Below are positions 34,576 to 43,235 of a stretch of DNA of 64,000 nucleotides, piece after piece. Each line of letters begins with the position of its first letter. Position 1 is the first letter of the stretch. The notes beneath the pieces are model-generated. The model searched no databases. It had not been told where the DNA came from and worked only from the letters and a program-made list of their open reading frames with translations. This DNA comes from JAENVU01 sp031362155 (GTDB lineage Bacteria; Actinomycetota; Acidimicrobiia; IMCC26256; JAENVU01), in NCBI GenBank assembly GCA_031362155.1, contig JANLRZ010000206.1, forward strand, positions 1 to 64,000. The letters run 5' to 3'. The translations under genes and the position numbers were made by a program.

Positions 34576-36384
34576 GTGATCCTGATCGACGCCAGCGGCC
34601 TGCGGGCGACCCGGCCGAACCGACCGCTGTTCTCGGACCTCTCGCTGACCCTGAGCGACGGCGATCGGATCGGCGTCGTCGGGCTCAACGGCTGCGGCAA
34701 GAGCACCCTGCTCAGCATGCTCAGTGGCGAGCGCGAACCCGAGGCCGGCGTCGTGCGGTTCGGACGCGGTGCGCGTGTCGGGGCGTTGGGCCAGACCCCG
34801 GTCCTTCCACCGGGTCCCGTGCGCTCGGTCGTGTGCGACGGGCTCGACGGTCAGGAATGGCAGGGCGAAGCGATGCTCGACCGGCTCGGCATGGCCGGGA
34901 TGCTCGATGCGCCGACCGACCAACTCTCCGGCGGTCAGCGCAAGCGTGTCGCACTCGCCGCGTTGCTCGCCCGCGAGTGGGATGCCCTCATTCTCGATGA
35001 ACCGACCAACCATCTCGACCTCGACGCGATCGCGTTCCTCGAGACGTGGTTGGCCGACTTCACCGGTGGCCTGCTCCTCGTCACCCACGATCGCCATGTC
35101 CTCGATCGGGTCACCACGAAGGTGCTCGAGATCGATCGGGGCACGGGCTACATGCACGTGCCCCTCAATCGGACTGCCGGTTCCGGCTACGCCGCCTATC
35201 TCGCGGCCCGCACCGAACGCGAAGAGCACGCCGCGGCCGCGGAACAGACGCGCAAGAACCTCGCGCGCCGTGAACTCGCATGGCTCCAGCGCGGCGCGCC
35301 CGCTCGTTCCACGAAACCGAAGGCACGCGTCGACACGGCCAAGGCACTTATCGCACGCGGTCCCCAGGCGGCCGCCCGCGACGGCGACCTCGGCCTGACC
35401 TTGGGCAGCTCACGCCTCGGCTCGCGCGGCATAGAACTCCACGACGTCGACTTCTCCTGGCCCGACGATCCGCGTCTCGTTCTCGACCGAATCAACCACA
35501 TGTTCGAACCCGGAGATCGCGTCGGAATCGTCGGAGCGAACGGGGTCGGAAAGAGCACCCTGCTCGATCTCATCGCGGGCCGCCGGCAGCCCACGCGCGG
35601 CACGGTCGACATCGGCACCACCGTGAAGGTCGGCTACTACGACCAACTCGGTCGCGACCTGGATCTCGGTCAACGCGTGCGGGATGCCGTGGCCGGTGAG
35701 AAGGGCGCACCGTCGGTGGCCGACGGCAAGCTGATGCGCCAGTTCTGGTTCGACGATGACACCCAAATGGCCCCGATCGGCACCCTCTCCGGCGGCGAAC
35801 GGCGGCGATTGCAGCTGCTCCTGACGTTGGTGGAACAGCCGAACGTGCTCCTGCTCGACGAACCCACCAACGACCTCGACCTCGATACCCTGCGCGCGCT
35901 CGAGGAGTTCCTCGACGACTGGCCGGGCATCGTCGTGGTCGTCAGCCACGACCGGGTCTTCCTCGATCGCACCGTCGAAGACGTGTTGGCCATCGACGTA
36001 CACGCCCATGCCGCGGTGGTACGGGGTGGCGTCACGGGATGGCTCTCGCACCGCACCTCGTCGAGCCCACCCCCGAGTACCGCCCGGACGAGCAGCACCC
36101 GCAACCCGCCGACTGCCGCGCCGACCGTCCCACCGGCTCGCGCGCCATCCAAGAAGAGCCCGAGCACCCTGCGCCGTCAGCTCGCAGTCGCGGAACGCGA
36201 CCTCGCCGCGGCGATCGCTGCGCACGATGAACTCCAAACGCGACTCCACATCGCGACCACCGACCACGAGGCGTTGGCCCGAATCAGCTCCGAGCTCGCG
36301 GCGTCTCAGACCCAGGTCGACGACGCCGAGGAGCGCTGGCTCACCCTGGCCGACCAAGCCGAGTCCATCGGCATGGACATCTGA
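34576..36384 (+). CDS. ABC-F family ATPase
   Basis: The 602-residue protein has two ABC domains and no membrane segment. Domain 1: GLNGCGKST, LSGGQRKRVALAALL, LILDEPTNHLD. Domain 2: GANGVGKST, LSGGERRRLQLLL, LLLDEPTNDLD. The C-terminus has a proline/serine-rich linker and a coiled coil (about 540-600). ABC-F proteins act on the ribosome, for example in antibiotic protection or translation control; this one could be Uup-like. GTG 34576 lies eight bases after TAGCCT, so the 37-codon upstream extension is not used. It is followed by the permease gene with a gap of about 88 bases. Confidence 0.9.
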   Translation: MILIDASGLRATRPNRPLFSDLSLTLSDGDRIGVVGLNGCGKSTLLSMLSGEREPEAGVVRFGRGARVGALGQTPVLPPGPVRSVVCDGLDGQEWQGEAMLDRLGMAGMLDAPTDQLSGGQRKRVALAALLAREWDALILDEPTNHLDLDAIAFLETWLADFTGGLLLVTHDRHVLDRVTTKVLEIDRGTGYMHVPLNRTAGSGYAAYLAARTEREEHAAAAEQTRKNLARRELAWLQRGAPARSTKPKARVDTAKALIARGPQAAARDGDLGLTLGSSRLGSRGIELHDVDFSWPDDPRLVLDRINHMFEPGDRVGIVGANGVGKSTLLDLIAGRRQPTRGTVDIGTTVKVGYYDQLGRDLDLGQRVRDAVAGEKGAPSVADGKLMRQFWFDDDTQMAPIGTLSGGERRRLQLLLTLVEQPNVLLLDEPTNDLDLDTLRALEEFLDDWPGIVVVVSHDRVFLDRTVEDVLAIDVHAHAAVVRGGVTGWLSHRTSSSPPPSTARTSSTRNPPTAAPTVPPARAPSKKSPSTLRRQLAVAERDLAAAIAAHDELQTRLHIATTDHEALARISSELAASQTQVDDAEERWLTLADQAESIGMDI

Positions 36385-36472
36385 CCCACTTCGCCAGAAC
36401 CCCCTCGTCCCGGTATGGTTCCCGTCGACCGGCCTGTTCGCAGAGTGCGGACCCGAGTGCGGGGGGCAGGTA

Positions 36473-37492
36473 TTGATTCTCGCAGCGCTGCGTGATCTGC
36501 AGTGGCGGTGGAAGCGGTTCACGATCGCGATCGTCGCCACCGCGCTCGTCTTCAGCATGAGCCTGGTGATGTCCGGACTCTCGGATTCCTTCCCGAGTGA
36601 GATCAACCGATTGGTCGACACCCTCGGAGGTCAGAGTTACCTGGCGCCGACGGGAGAGGTCGGGCCGTTCACCAGCACCTCGATCGTGCCGACGGACCAG
36701 GCGCCTGACGCGGCACCGATGCTCTACTGGAGCGCAGCGCTGCGCGTGGGCGATGCCGACCGCCAAGCCGGGCTCTTCGGCCTCCCCATCGGCTGGCCCC
36801 TCACTATCCATGACGGACGCACCACCCGGCGCGCCGGTGAAGTGGTGGTCGACGACTCCCTCGGTCTGTCGGTGGGAGACGCACTCCGCCTCGGTCCGAA
36901 CCGCTACCGAGTGGTCGGCACGATGAGCCAGCGCACGATGTTCGGCGGCCAGCCGTTAGTCATCATGACGATCGGGGACGCACAGAATCAGCTGGCCGGC
37001 GGTGCGCGTATTACTCGCGCGTTCATCGACGACAAGCCCGCCGACGCACCGGCGCCCAAGGGGCTCGCCCGGTATTCGCTCGCCGAGGCACGCGAAGACC
37101 TCCTCCGACCGATGAAGAGCGCCAGCCAATCGATCACCTTCGTCAACGTGCTCCTCTGGCTCGTGGCGATCTGCATCATCGGCTCGGTCGTCTTCCTCAG
37201 CGCGCTCGAGCGCAGCCGCGACTTCGCGGTGTTCAAGGCCACCGGTGTGAAGTCCTGGCAGATGGGGCTCGGCTTGGCCCTCCAAGCGGTCGTACTCGCG
37301 GTCATCGCATCGCTGCTGGCGATCGGCCTTGCGTACCTGCTCGCGCCGGCCTTCCCGATGCCCGTCTCGATCCCGCCGTCTGCCGCGATCAGCCTTCCGT
37401 TCATCGCGATCGGCATCGGCTTCCTGGCGAGCCTGGCCGGATTACGCAAAACGATGGCCGCCGATCCGGTCGAAGCCTTCGGAGGACGCTGA
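36473..37492 (+). CDS. FtsX/MacB-type ABC transporter permease
   Basis: A 339-residue membrane protein with one N-terminal helix (about residues 17-36), a large extracytoplasmic loop (FPSEINRLVDTLGGQSY to about 215), and three C-terminal helices (about 225-330), the FtsX-domain topology. RSRDFAVFKATG and DPVEAFGGR are typical of the permease coupling segments. The TTG start is preceded by GGGGGGCAGG. The gene ends just before the ATPase gene. Such MacB/FtsX/LolC-like pairs move lipoproteins, peptides or drugs or transmit force; the cargo is unknown. Confidence 0.88.
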   Translation: MILAALRDLQWRWKRFTIAIVATALVFSMSLVMSGLSDSFPSEINRLVDTLGGQSYLAPTGEVGPFTSTSIVPTDQAPDAAPMLYWSAALRVGDADRQAGLFGLPIGWPLTIHDGRTTRRAGEVVVDDSLGLSVGDALRLGPNRYRVVGTMSQRTMFGGQPLVIMTIGDAQNQLAGGARITRAFIDDKPADAPAPKGLARYSLAEAREDLLRPMKSASQSITFVNVLLWLVAICIIGSVVFLSALERSRDFAVFKATGVKSWQMGLGLALQAVVLAVIASLLAIGLAYLLAPAFPMPVSIPPSAAISLPFIAIGIGFLASLAGLRKTMAADPVEAFGGR

Positions 37493-37493
37493 G

Positions 37494-38477
37494 ATGCCGA
37501 AACTGACCATCGACCAACTGACCGTGCGGTACGGACAGGGCGAGAACGCCGTCACCCCACTCGACCGCTTCACCGCCGAAGTCCAGGAAGGCACGCTCGC
37601 GGTACTGCTCGGTCCATCCGGCTGTGGCAAGACCACGCTCCTCTCGTGCGTCGCCGGGATCCAGCATCCGACCGACGGCACGATCACCTTCGGCGACACC
37701 GAGGTCACCGACCTCGACGCCGCCGGGCTCAACTCGTACCGCAGCGGCACCGTCGGCATCGTGTTCCAAGGCTTCAACCTCATCCCGTCGCTCAACGCGC
37801 TCGAGAACGTCCAGGTGCCCATGCGTGCGACCGCGGTATCCCGGGCCGAGTCTCGGAGTCGCGCGACGGCGTTGCTCGAGGATGTCGGCCTGGCCGAACG
37901 CGCCGCCCACCACCCCGATGGCCTCTCGGGCGGGCAGCAGCAGCGAGTCGCGATCGCGCGGGCGCTCGCACTCGATCCGCCGCTGATCGTCGCCGACGAG
38001 CCCACCGCAAGCCTCGACCACGTGCAGGTCGAAGTCGTGCTCCGCATCCTGCGGAGCCTGACCAACCGGGGTCGCACCGTTGTCGTCTCGACGCACGACC
38101 CTCGGTTGATTCCGCTCGCCGACCAGCTGATCGAGATGCAGCCCCACGCGGCGCCCACCCCCGGCGGTCCGGCCATCGACGTCGCCTGTGCCGCGGGCGA
38201 GTTCCTCTTCGAGCAGGAGAGCGTCGGCGATCGGATCTACGAAATTCTCGATGGTGCGATCGAGATCACCCAGGAGCGCCCCGACGGATCCCGCCACGTC
38301 CTCACGACCCTCGGGCCCGGCGACCAGTTCGGGGAGATGGGTCCGTTGTTCGACCTCCCGCGATCGGCCTCGGCGCGCGCGGTCTCGGCCACGACACTGC
38401 GGGCCTACACAGTCGACGGGTTCCGATCGCAGTTCGGCGCCGAACGACTCAAAGCTCTTGTCTCCCGCAACTCCTGA
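37494..38477 (+). CDS. ABC transporter ATPase fused to a cyclic nucleotide-binding domain
   Basis: The 327-residue protein has an ABC ATPase (about 1-220: LLGPSGCGKTTLLS, IVFQGFNLIPSL, LSGGQQQRVAIARAL, LIVADEPTASLD, STHD) and a C-terminal CRP-type nucleotide-binding domain (about 235-325). The latter contains GDQFGEMGPLFDLPRSASA, with the phosphate-binding-cassette Glu and Arg both present, so cAMP or cGMP binding is plausible. The ATG is one base after the permease stop. Regulation of the transporter by a cyclic nucleotide is inferred. I recall a similar two-gene layout in mycobacteria (Rv0072-Rv0073) but did not check it. Confidence 0.88.
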   Translation: MPKLTIDQLTVRYGQGENAVTPLDRFTAEVQEGTLAVLLGPSGCGKTTLLSCVAGIQHPTDGTITFGDTEVTDLDAAGLNSYRSGTVGIVFQGFNLIPSLNALENVQVPMRATAVSRAESRSRATALLEDVGLAERAAHHPDGLSGGQQQRVAIARALALDPPLIVADEPTASLDHVQVEVVLRILRSLTNRGRTVVVSTHDPRLIPLADQLIEMQPHAAPTPGGPAIDVACAAGEFLFEQESVGDRIYEILDGAIEITQERPDGSRHVLTTLGPGDQFGEMGPLFDLPRSASARAVSATTLRAYTVDGFRSQFGAERLKALVSRNS

Positions 38478-38495
38478 ACTCGGCGACCGGTCGGG

Positions 38496-40595
38496 CTACC
38501 GCAGGTCTTCGACGAACGAATCCCCCACACCATTGAGGTCGGCGACCGCGAGGTTGGTCGCGGAACTGCCGAACAGCGCTACCAGACCGTCATAGGAGAC
38601 ATCGCTCACACCGGCACCACCCCACCAGCCGGTCTCCTCGTTGACCGGCCAGGTGCCGTCGTCAGCCACGCCGATCGCTCGCGTCTCGTTCGTGAGTAGG
38701 TCGCGACGGATCGACGCCGAGTCGGTGATGTACGGCGCGGCGGGCAGCGGTTCACCACACTGGCAGCTGTAGAACGCGTAGCGGCCGTTCCCACTGATCG
38801 CGAGCGGGTAGCTCCCCTGGTTGGGCGGCACCTCGGTGTCAAGGAGCCGAGTCGTACCGGCAATCCGGTCGCGCAGGTAGACGTGCGGCGACGGCGCGGC
38901 GCCGTTCACGCCGCCGAGATCGGCGGAGCTCGTGGCGCCCGGGTACAGATTCCAGCCCGCCGATTGCAATTCGACGAGACGACCATCGGGGCTAATCACC
39001 GGTGTGCCGTAGCTGCACCCCGGAACCGATCCGTTGGTCTGCTGTGGCTGCTCGGCGTCGGTCACACTCACACGCTCGAAGCTATTGCCGTCCACGTCAT
39101 AGACGAACGTGTCGGCACAACCGTTGGAATCCCCGGCAACGCGGGTGCTCGATCCATCGGTGAACGCAACGAATCTCCCATTCCCACTGATGCGCGGGGT
39201 TCCCCAGTTGTACTGCCATGGTGCGACGAATTCCGGCGAGCGGCGAGCGAACTCGGTGGTCGTACCCGCACCTCGATCGACCAGCGTGAGCACCGTGATC
39301 GCCGCAGACTGCGCAGGGTCATACTCATAGCGGGTGCCCACCACCCGCATGCCGTCGTCGCTGATCGATCCTGCGGTGCCGGCGCCCAGATCAATCGTCG
39401 TCCCCGCGACGCGGTCCCGTACCAAGAGGTGGTCTTGAGAGAATGCACCGCTCGTGAAGAGTACGTAGCGCCCGTCGCTGCTCAATCCCTGTGGGGTCGC
39501 ACCACCGGCCCAGAGATTGGTGCTGAAGAATTGACCACCGGCGGCTGGGATGCTCACCAGCTCCGTGGTCTGGGCAAGGCGGTCGCGAACAAAGACGTCG
39601 GAGAGCTCGTTCGTGTCACCGATAACGAGGTTCGCGGACTTTGACGAAAACAGTGTGTAGCGGCCGTCGCCACTGATCTCGCTCGGGGCAGAGCCGCCGA
39701 TCGTTCCCAACGAGCAGCTCGCGATGCTTTCTGCCTCTTGCTCGTCGTCGCCAACACCGACGCGCTCGATGTGGCCCTTCCACACTGGCGGTGCCGGAGG
39801 CGGGCTGCTCCCGTCGTCGTCGAGAATCTCGGAGGAACCGATCGAGTCGCCGACGATCGCGGGTCCGGACATCACCTGAATGCTCTGGATGATGTTCTCG
39901 CGAAACGCCTCAGGCGTGGTGTCCGCGAGCACTTGAATCTTCACGCTCTTCGTTCGTTGACCGGCCGCGAATGCGACATTGGCGGCAGTGAGCACCGCAT
40001 AATCCTCGCCAAGGGTCGCCGACGCGCAATTGGCATTGATGTGCACGACGATCTTCGAGGGCGCTGGTCGTGAGAGCGTGAGCGGGATCAGCGCGTAGTG
40101 ATTGCCACTGTCAGCTTCGCTGACCGTGATCTCACCGACGGTCGCTTCGATCGCGGTCGCTACACCGTCGGAGTCGTCATCGACGATGGTGATCCCGCCC
40201 GGCGAATCCCCGAGTGTGGCGTTGAACGGGCTGCTCAAGACGACTCGGATGTGCTCGTCCGATTCCGGATCCGTGTCGCCGTAGACCGCGATGTTGAGTT
40301 GCTTCGTGGCCACGCCCGGCAAGAAGGACAACTTGCCCGAACGCGCAACGAAGTCGGCGCCCGTCGCAGTATCGGCGACGACCGCGAACTTGACCGTTGT
40401 CGTCGCCGTGGGGTTCGGCGCCGAGAGGTCGATCGGCACGTTGACGACCGCGGTGCCACTGTCGCCCTCGACCACCGTCGCGTTCCCTGCGCTGACCGTG
40501 GACAGCTCGACCGCCGCCGCCGGACCCGAGATGATTCCGAGCAGTCCCGCACTGGCAAGACCGAGACCGGAAAGGACCGAGATCGTTCGCCGCAT
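38496..40595 (-). CDS. Secreted Calx-beta and beta-propeller protein
   Basis: A 699-residue exported protein. The signal peptide is RRTISVLSGLGLASAGLLGI with cleavage after AAA, near residue 28. Two Calx-beta domains follow (about 30-145 with VVEGDSGTAVVNVPI and GDTDPESDEHIRVVL; about 150-265 with VSEADSGNH and ADTTPEAFREN). A proline linker leads to a C-terminal WD40/TolB-like propeller (about 290-699) built from repeats of SGDGRYTLFSS, SSDGRYVLFTS, SGNGRFVAFTD, SPDGRLVELQS and SGNGRYAFYS, plus VFVRDRLAQTT. Calx-beta domains bind Ca2+ and are found in surface adhesins. A role in adhesion or binding of polymer is inferred. Confidence 0.88.
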   Translation of the reverse strand: MRRTISVLSGLGLASAGLLGIISGPAAAVELSTVSAGNATVVEGDSGTAVVNVPIDLSAPNPTATTTVKFAVVADTATGADFVARSGKLSFLPGVATKQLNIAVYGDTDPESDEHIRVVLSSPFNATLGDSPGGITIVDDDSDGVATAIEATVGEITVSEADSGNHYALIPLTLSRPAPSKIVVHINANCASATLGEDYAVLTAANVAFAAGQRTKSVKIQVLADTTPEAFRENIIQSIQVMSGPAIVGDSIGSSEILDDDGSSPPPAPPVWKGHIERVGVGDDEQEAESIASCSLGTIGGSAPSEISGDGRYTLFSSKSANLVIGDTNELSDVFVRDRLAQTTELVSIPAAGGQFFSTNLWAGGATPQGLSSDGRYVLFTSGAFSQDHLLVRDRVAGTTIDLGAGTAGSISDDGMRVVGTRYEYDPAQSAAITVLTLVDRGAGTTTEFARRSPEFVAPWQYNWGTPRISGNGRFVAFTDGSSTRVAGDSNGCADTFVYDVDGNSFERVSVTDAEQPQQTNGSVPGCSYGTPVISPDGRLVELQSAGWNLYPGATSSADLGGVNGAAPSPHVYLRDRIAGTTRLLDTEVPPNQGSYPLAISGNGRYAFYSCQCGEPLPAAPYITDSASIRRDLLTNETRAIGVADDGTWPVNEETGWWGGAGVSDVSYDGLVALFGSSATNLAVADLNGVGDSFVEDLR

Positions 40596-40873
40596 CGTTT
40601 CCCCCCCAAGGACCCCAGGCTGGCGCCGGCCCGGGCGGCACCCTACAAGTCCGAGGTTGCCCCGGCAATGAACCTCATTCCAGGTGGGGCGGGAAGTCTG
40701 GCCACGCGAGCATGGATCCGTGGCAGCCGCGCGGCGTCAAGTCCGCGGCACGTCGACCGTCATCTGGAGTTGGGGATCAATGTGGGGGCGGAGAAGCGCT
40801 GCGCGTCGATCGAGAAGCGCCACGTTGGCTGAGGTTTCGCGCCGCAGCGAACCATCAGCTGCTCTGGCCAACC
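40596..40873. other. Intergenic stretch between the Calx-beta gene start and the DinB-fold gene end
   Basis: A 278-base stretch with no supported gene. A run of Cs at 40602-40609 reads as GGGGGGGG on the minus strand before the Calx-beta start and can serve as its ribosome-binding site. The rest is GC-rich and contains short imperfect repeats; I could not assign a riboswitch or promoter. Confidence 0.4.
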
Positions 40874-41500
40874 TCAGGTACGGGACCTCAGCACGGCGAC
40901 GCCGTCGCCATCGAGATCGTCGAACCCGCTCGCGCGCTGAGTGATCGCCATGGCGATCGACACGGCCGGCCCCCGGACCAACGCACCGTCACCGTGGGAC
41001 CAGTCGACGTCGCTCGCTTCGAAACGCAGCCCGTCGATGATTCCCTTCTTGACGAACCCTCGCTGCGCTTTCGGTGACACACAGAGGCCCGCCACGATCG
41101 CCGCCGCATCCGCCGGCACCGGCCGGACGATCCCCAGCGGCCGACAGATGTCCTGCCCGTGGAGCACCACATCGCTGAGTGGTGCCTCGAAACCGAACCC
41201 CGGCGGCTTGAACTGCGTTCGGGCGTTGGCGCGGATCACGGCACTGAGTTCCGGGCCCGGCCGCGGGTCCTCGAGTGCGACCCGGTTCGCGACCCGGTTG
41301 AAGTCCCCGCGCGCACCGATCATCTTGATCATCAAGCGCGGCAGCGAGACCTCGAAGGGCATGGCCAGATGGGCGGCCACGTTGCGCACCGTCCAGCCGG
41401 CGCAAAGGCTCGGCGTCTTCCACTGCTCGTCGGTGAATCCGTCCAGCGTGTCGGCGAGCGAGACCCGCTGGGTGCTGATCAGTTGGTGAATGTCAGTCAC
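40874..41500 (-). CDS. DinB-fold (mycothiol-dependent maleylpyruvate isomerase-like) protein
   Basis: The 208-residue protein has the MDMPI N-terminal pattern: LADTLDGFTDEQWKTPSLCAGWTVRNVAAHLAMP with the first metal His, then LSDVVLHGQDICRPLG with the second His, and a C-terminal FEASDVDWSHGDGALVRGPA. Proteins of this type use mycothiol or bind a divalent metal through three His. The GTG start has GAGGAGT about eight bases before it. The wider reaction is unknown; the presence of the family supports an actinobacterial host that makes mycothiol. Confidence 0.85.
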   Translation of the reverse strand: MTDIHQLISTQRVSLADTLDGFTDEQWKTPSLCAGWTVRNVAAHLAMPFEVSLPRLMIKMIGARGDFNRVANRVALEDPRPGPELSAVIRANARTQFKPPGFGFEAPLSDVVLHGQDICRPLGIVRPVPADAAAIVAGLCVSPKAQRGFVKKGIIDGLRFEASDVDWSHGDGALVRGPAVSIAMAITQRASGFDDLDGDGVAVLRSRT

Positions 41501-41610
41501 GGTTGCACTCCTCGCGGCGACCACGGACGCGGCACCTGCCAGCGCCTCACCCCGGACAATAGGGTCGCAGCCCGCGGATCGCTACGAATCGCTCCGGTAC
41601 GATTTCGGCG

Positions 41611-42699
41611 ATGCAGAACCCGCCTGCCAACGAGATCGGGGCCCGTCGCGCTTACGGGACGATGATCGCCGTCGCCGCGATGGCCATCGCGCTCAGCGGC
41701 CTGGCCGTCGTCTCGGAACCGGCCGCCGCGAACCACCGGCAGGGGACGTTGCGTCGTCTTGCGCAGGTACGACACCGGTTGGTCGGAACCGCGATCGGCC
41801 TGCCCGAGTTGACGACGGATCCGGAGCACCGCATCGTCGCGGCGCGCGAGTACTCGAGCGTGACCCCCGAGAACGCCATGAAATGGGCCGAGATCCATCC
41901 TGAGCAGGGCCGGTACGACTTCACCGGCGCCGACCAGACGGTGACCTTCGCCGAGGCCAACCGGATGAGCGTTCGCGGCCACGCGTTGGTGTGGCACCGC
42001 CAGAATCCGGCGTGGCTCACCTCGGGGACCTTCAGCCGTGATGAGCTCATTGCGATCCTGCGCGATCACATCCACACCGTGGTCGGCCACTTTCGAGACC
42101 GTGTCCGGCAGTGGGACGTCGTCAACGAAGTGGTTGCCGACGATGGTTCCGGTCTGCGCGACAACCTCTGGCTCCGCGGCATCGGGCCCGAGTACGTCAT
42201 GCTCGCGTTCCAGTTCGCGCACGAAGCCGATCCGCACGCCAAGCTCTTCATCAACGACTACCTGAGCGAGACGATCAACCCGAAGTCGAACTTCATCTAC
42301 GACTACGCATCGCTCGTCCGCGCGTACGGGATACCGATCCATGGCATCGGCGTCCAGATGCACCGGTTCCTCCTGCTGCCCGAATCGGCGGCCGACATCG
42401 AGGCCAACCTCCGTCGCCTGTCCGACGCCCGGTTTCTCGTCTGGATCACCGAAATGGACGTCGCGGTCTTGCTACCGGCCGACGCGACCAAGCTGGCCGA
42501 CCAGGCCACCGTCTACGGCGAGGTCGTGACTGCCTGTCTGCGGGTGCGCCGGTGCCGAGGCATCACCACCTGGGGATTCACCGACCGCTACTCCTGGATC
42601 CCGGGCGAGTTCCCCGGCTTCGGTGCGGGCCTGCCGTTCGACGAGTCCCTCCAGGCCAAGCCCGCCTACGCCGCGATCGCCGCCGCCCTGCGCGGTTGA
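41611..42699 (+). CDS. Secreted GH10 endo-1,4-beta-xylanase
   Basis: A 362-residue exported glycoside hydrolase. The signal region is YGTMIAVAAMAIALSGLAVV with cleavage near EPAAA (about 40). The GH10 barrel contains ENAMKWAEIHP, GHALVWHRQNPAW, the acid/base Glu in QWDVVNEVV, HGIGVQMHRF, and the nucleophile Glu in FLVWITEMDVAV, then TTWGFTDRYSWI. Both catalytic Glu are present, so it should be active on xylan. No carbohydrate-binding module is attached. ATG 41611 follows TACGAT by seven bases, a leaderless start. It is divergent from the DinB-fold gene. Confidence 0.92.
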   Translation: MQNPPANEIGARRAYGTMIAVAAMAIALSGLAVVSEPAAANHRQGTLRRLAQVRHRLVGTAIGLPELTTDPEHRIVAAREYSSVTPENAMKWAEIHPEQGRYDFTGADQTVTFAEANRMSVRGHALVWHRQNPAWLTSGTFSRDELIAILRDHIHTVVGHFRDRVRQWDVVNEVVADDGSGLRDNLWLRGIGPEYVMLAFQFAHEADPHAKLFINDYLSETINPKSNFIYDYASLVRAYGIPIHGIGVQMHRFLLLPESAADIEANLRRLSDARFLVWITEMDVAVLLPADATKLADQATVYGEVVTACLRVRRCRGITTWGFTDRYSWIPGEFPGFGAGLPFDESLQAKPAYAAIAAALRG

Positions 42700-42773
42700 C
42701 CGAGCTGATGGACCGTCCCGGGGAGCCGACGACCGGAGCCTGAGCTGAAGATCCACTCCGATTCGCCGGTCCC

Positions 42774-43235
42774 CTACTCCGACGGGCGCGGGCTCGGGGT
42801 GGAGGGACTCGATGCGCGGGACATCCATCGTTGCACCGCCGGCACCAACACCACGAGGGCGGCGACCCCGGAGACGACGGCGGCGGCACCGGCGAGTCGG
42901 TGCCCGTCGGCCAACGCGACAACCGCGCCGCCACCCACGAGCAGGCCGAGCGCCGAGAGCACGAACGCCGCCTGCCCCGCCCTGGTTGCAGTGAGCGCGT
43001 TGGTCGCGCTGACCGCCTGCGACTTCGTACGGTCCAACACTCGTTCGGCCCACGCGAACTCGGTCGCCAACACCGAGAACCCGACCACAAGCACCACCAG
43101 GCCGGGGCCGGGCAGGACGAGCATGACCAGCCCGGCGCCGAGGAGCCCGGCGCCGACCAACAGCACGACAAGCCGCCGGGTGTTGGACAGGATCCAGCGC
43201 AGCCACACGGTGGGGTGGTGAAGTCCGGCACTCAT
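42774..43235 (-). CDS. PGPGW-type small membrane protein
   Basis: The 153-residue protein has two transmembrane pairs (about residues 22-57 and 85-128) and the signature LVMLVLPGPGLVVLVVGFSVLATEFAWAERVLDR in the first pair, where PGPG and the EFAWAERVL motif mark the family of putative transmembrane proteins named for PGPGW. The function is unknown. The ATG overlaps the stop of the P-type ATPase (ATGA), so it is translated with that gene and probably under the same riboswitch. Confidence 0.8.
   Translation of the reverse strand: MSAGLHHPTVWLRWILSNTRRLVVLLVGAGLLGAGLVMLVLPGPGLVVLVVGFSVLATEFAWAERVLDRTKSQAVSATNALTATRAGQAAFVLSALGLLVGGGAVVALADGHRLAGAAAVVSGVAALVVLVPAVQRWMSRASSPSTPSPRPSE

Noticed and set aside
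40596..40700. c-di-GMP riboswitch before the Calx-beta gene on the minus strand
   Set aside because: A GGGGCAACC-like stretch is present, but the remaining conserved positions and stems could not be matched.
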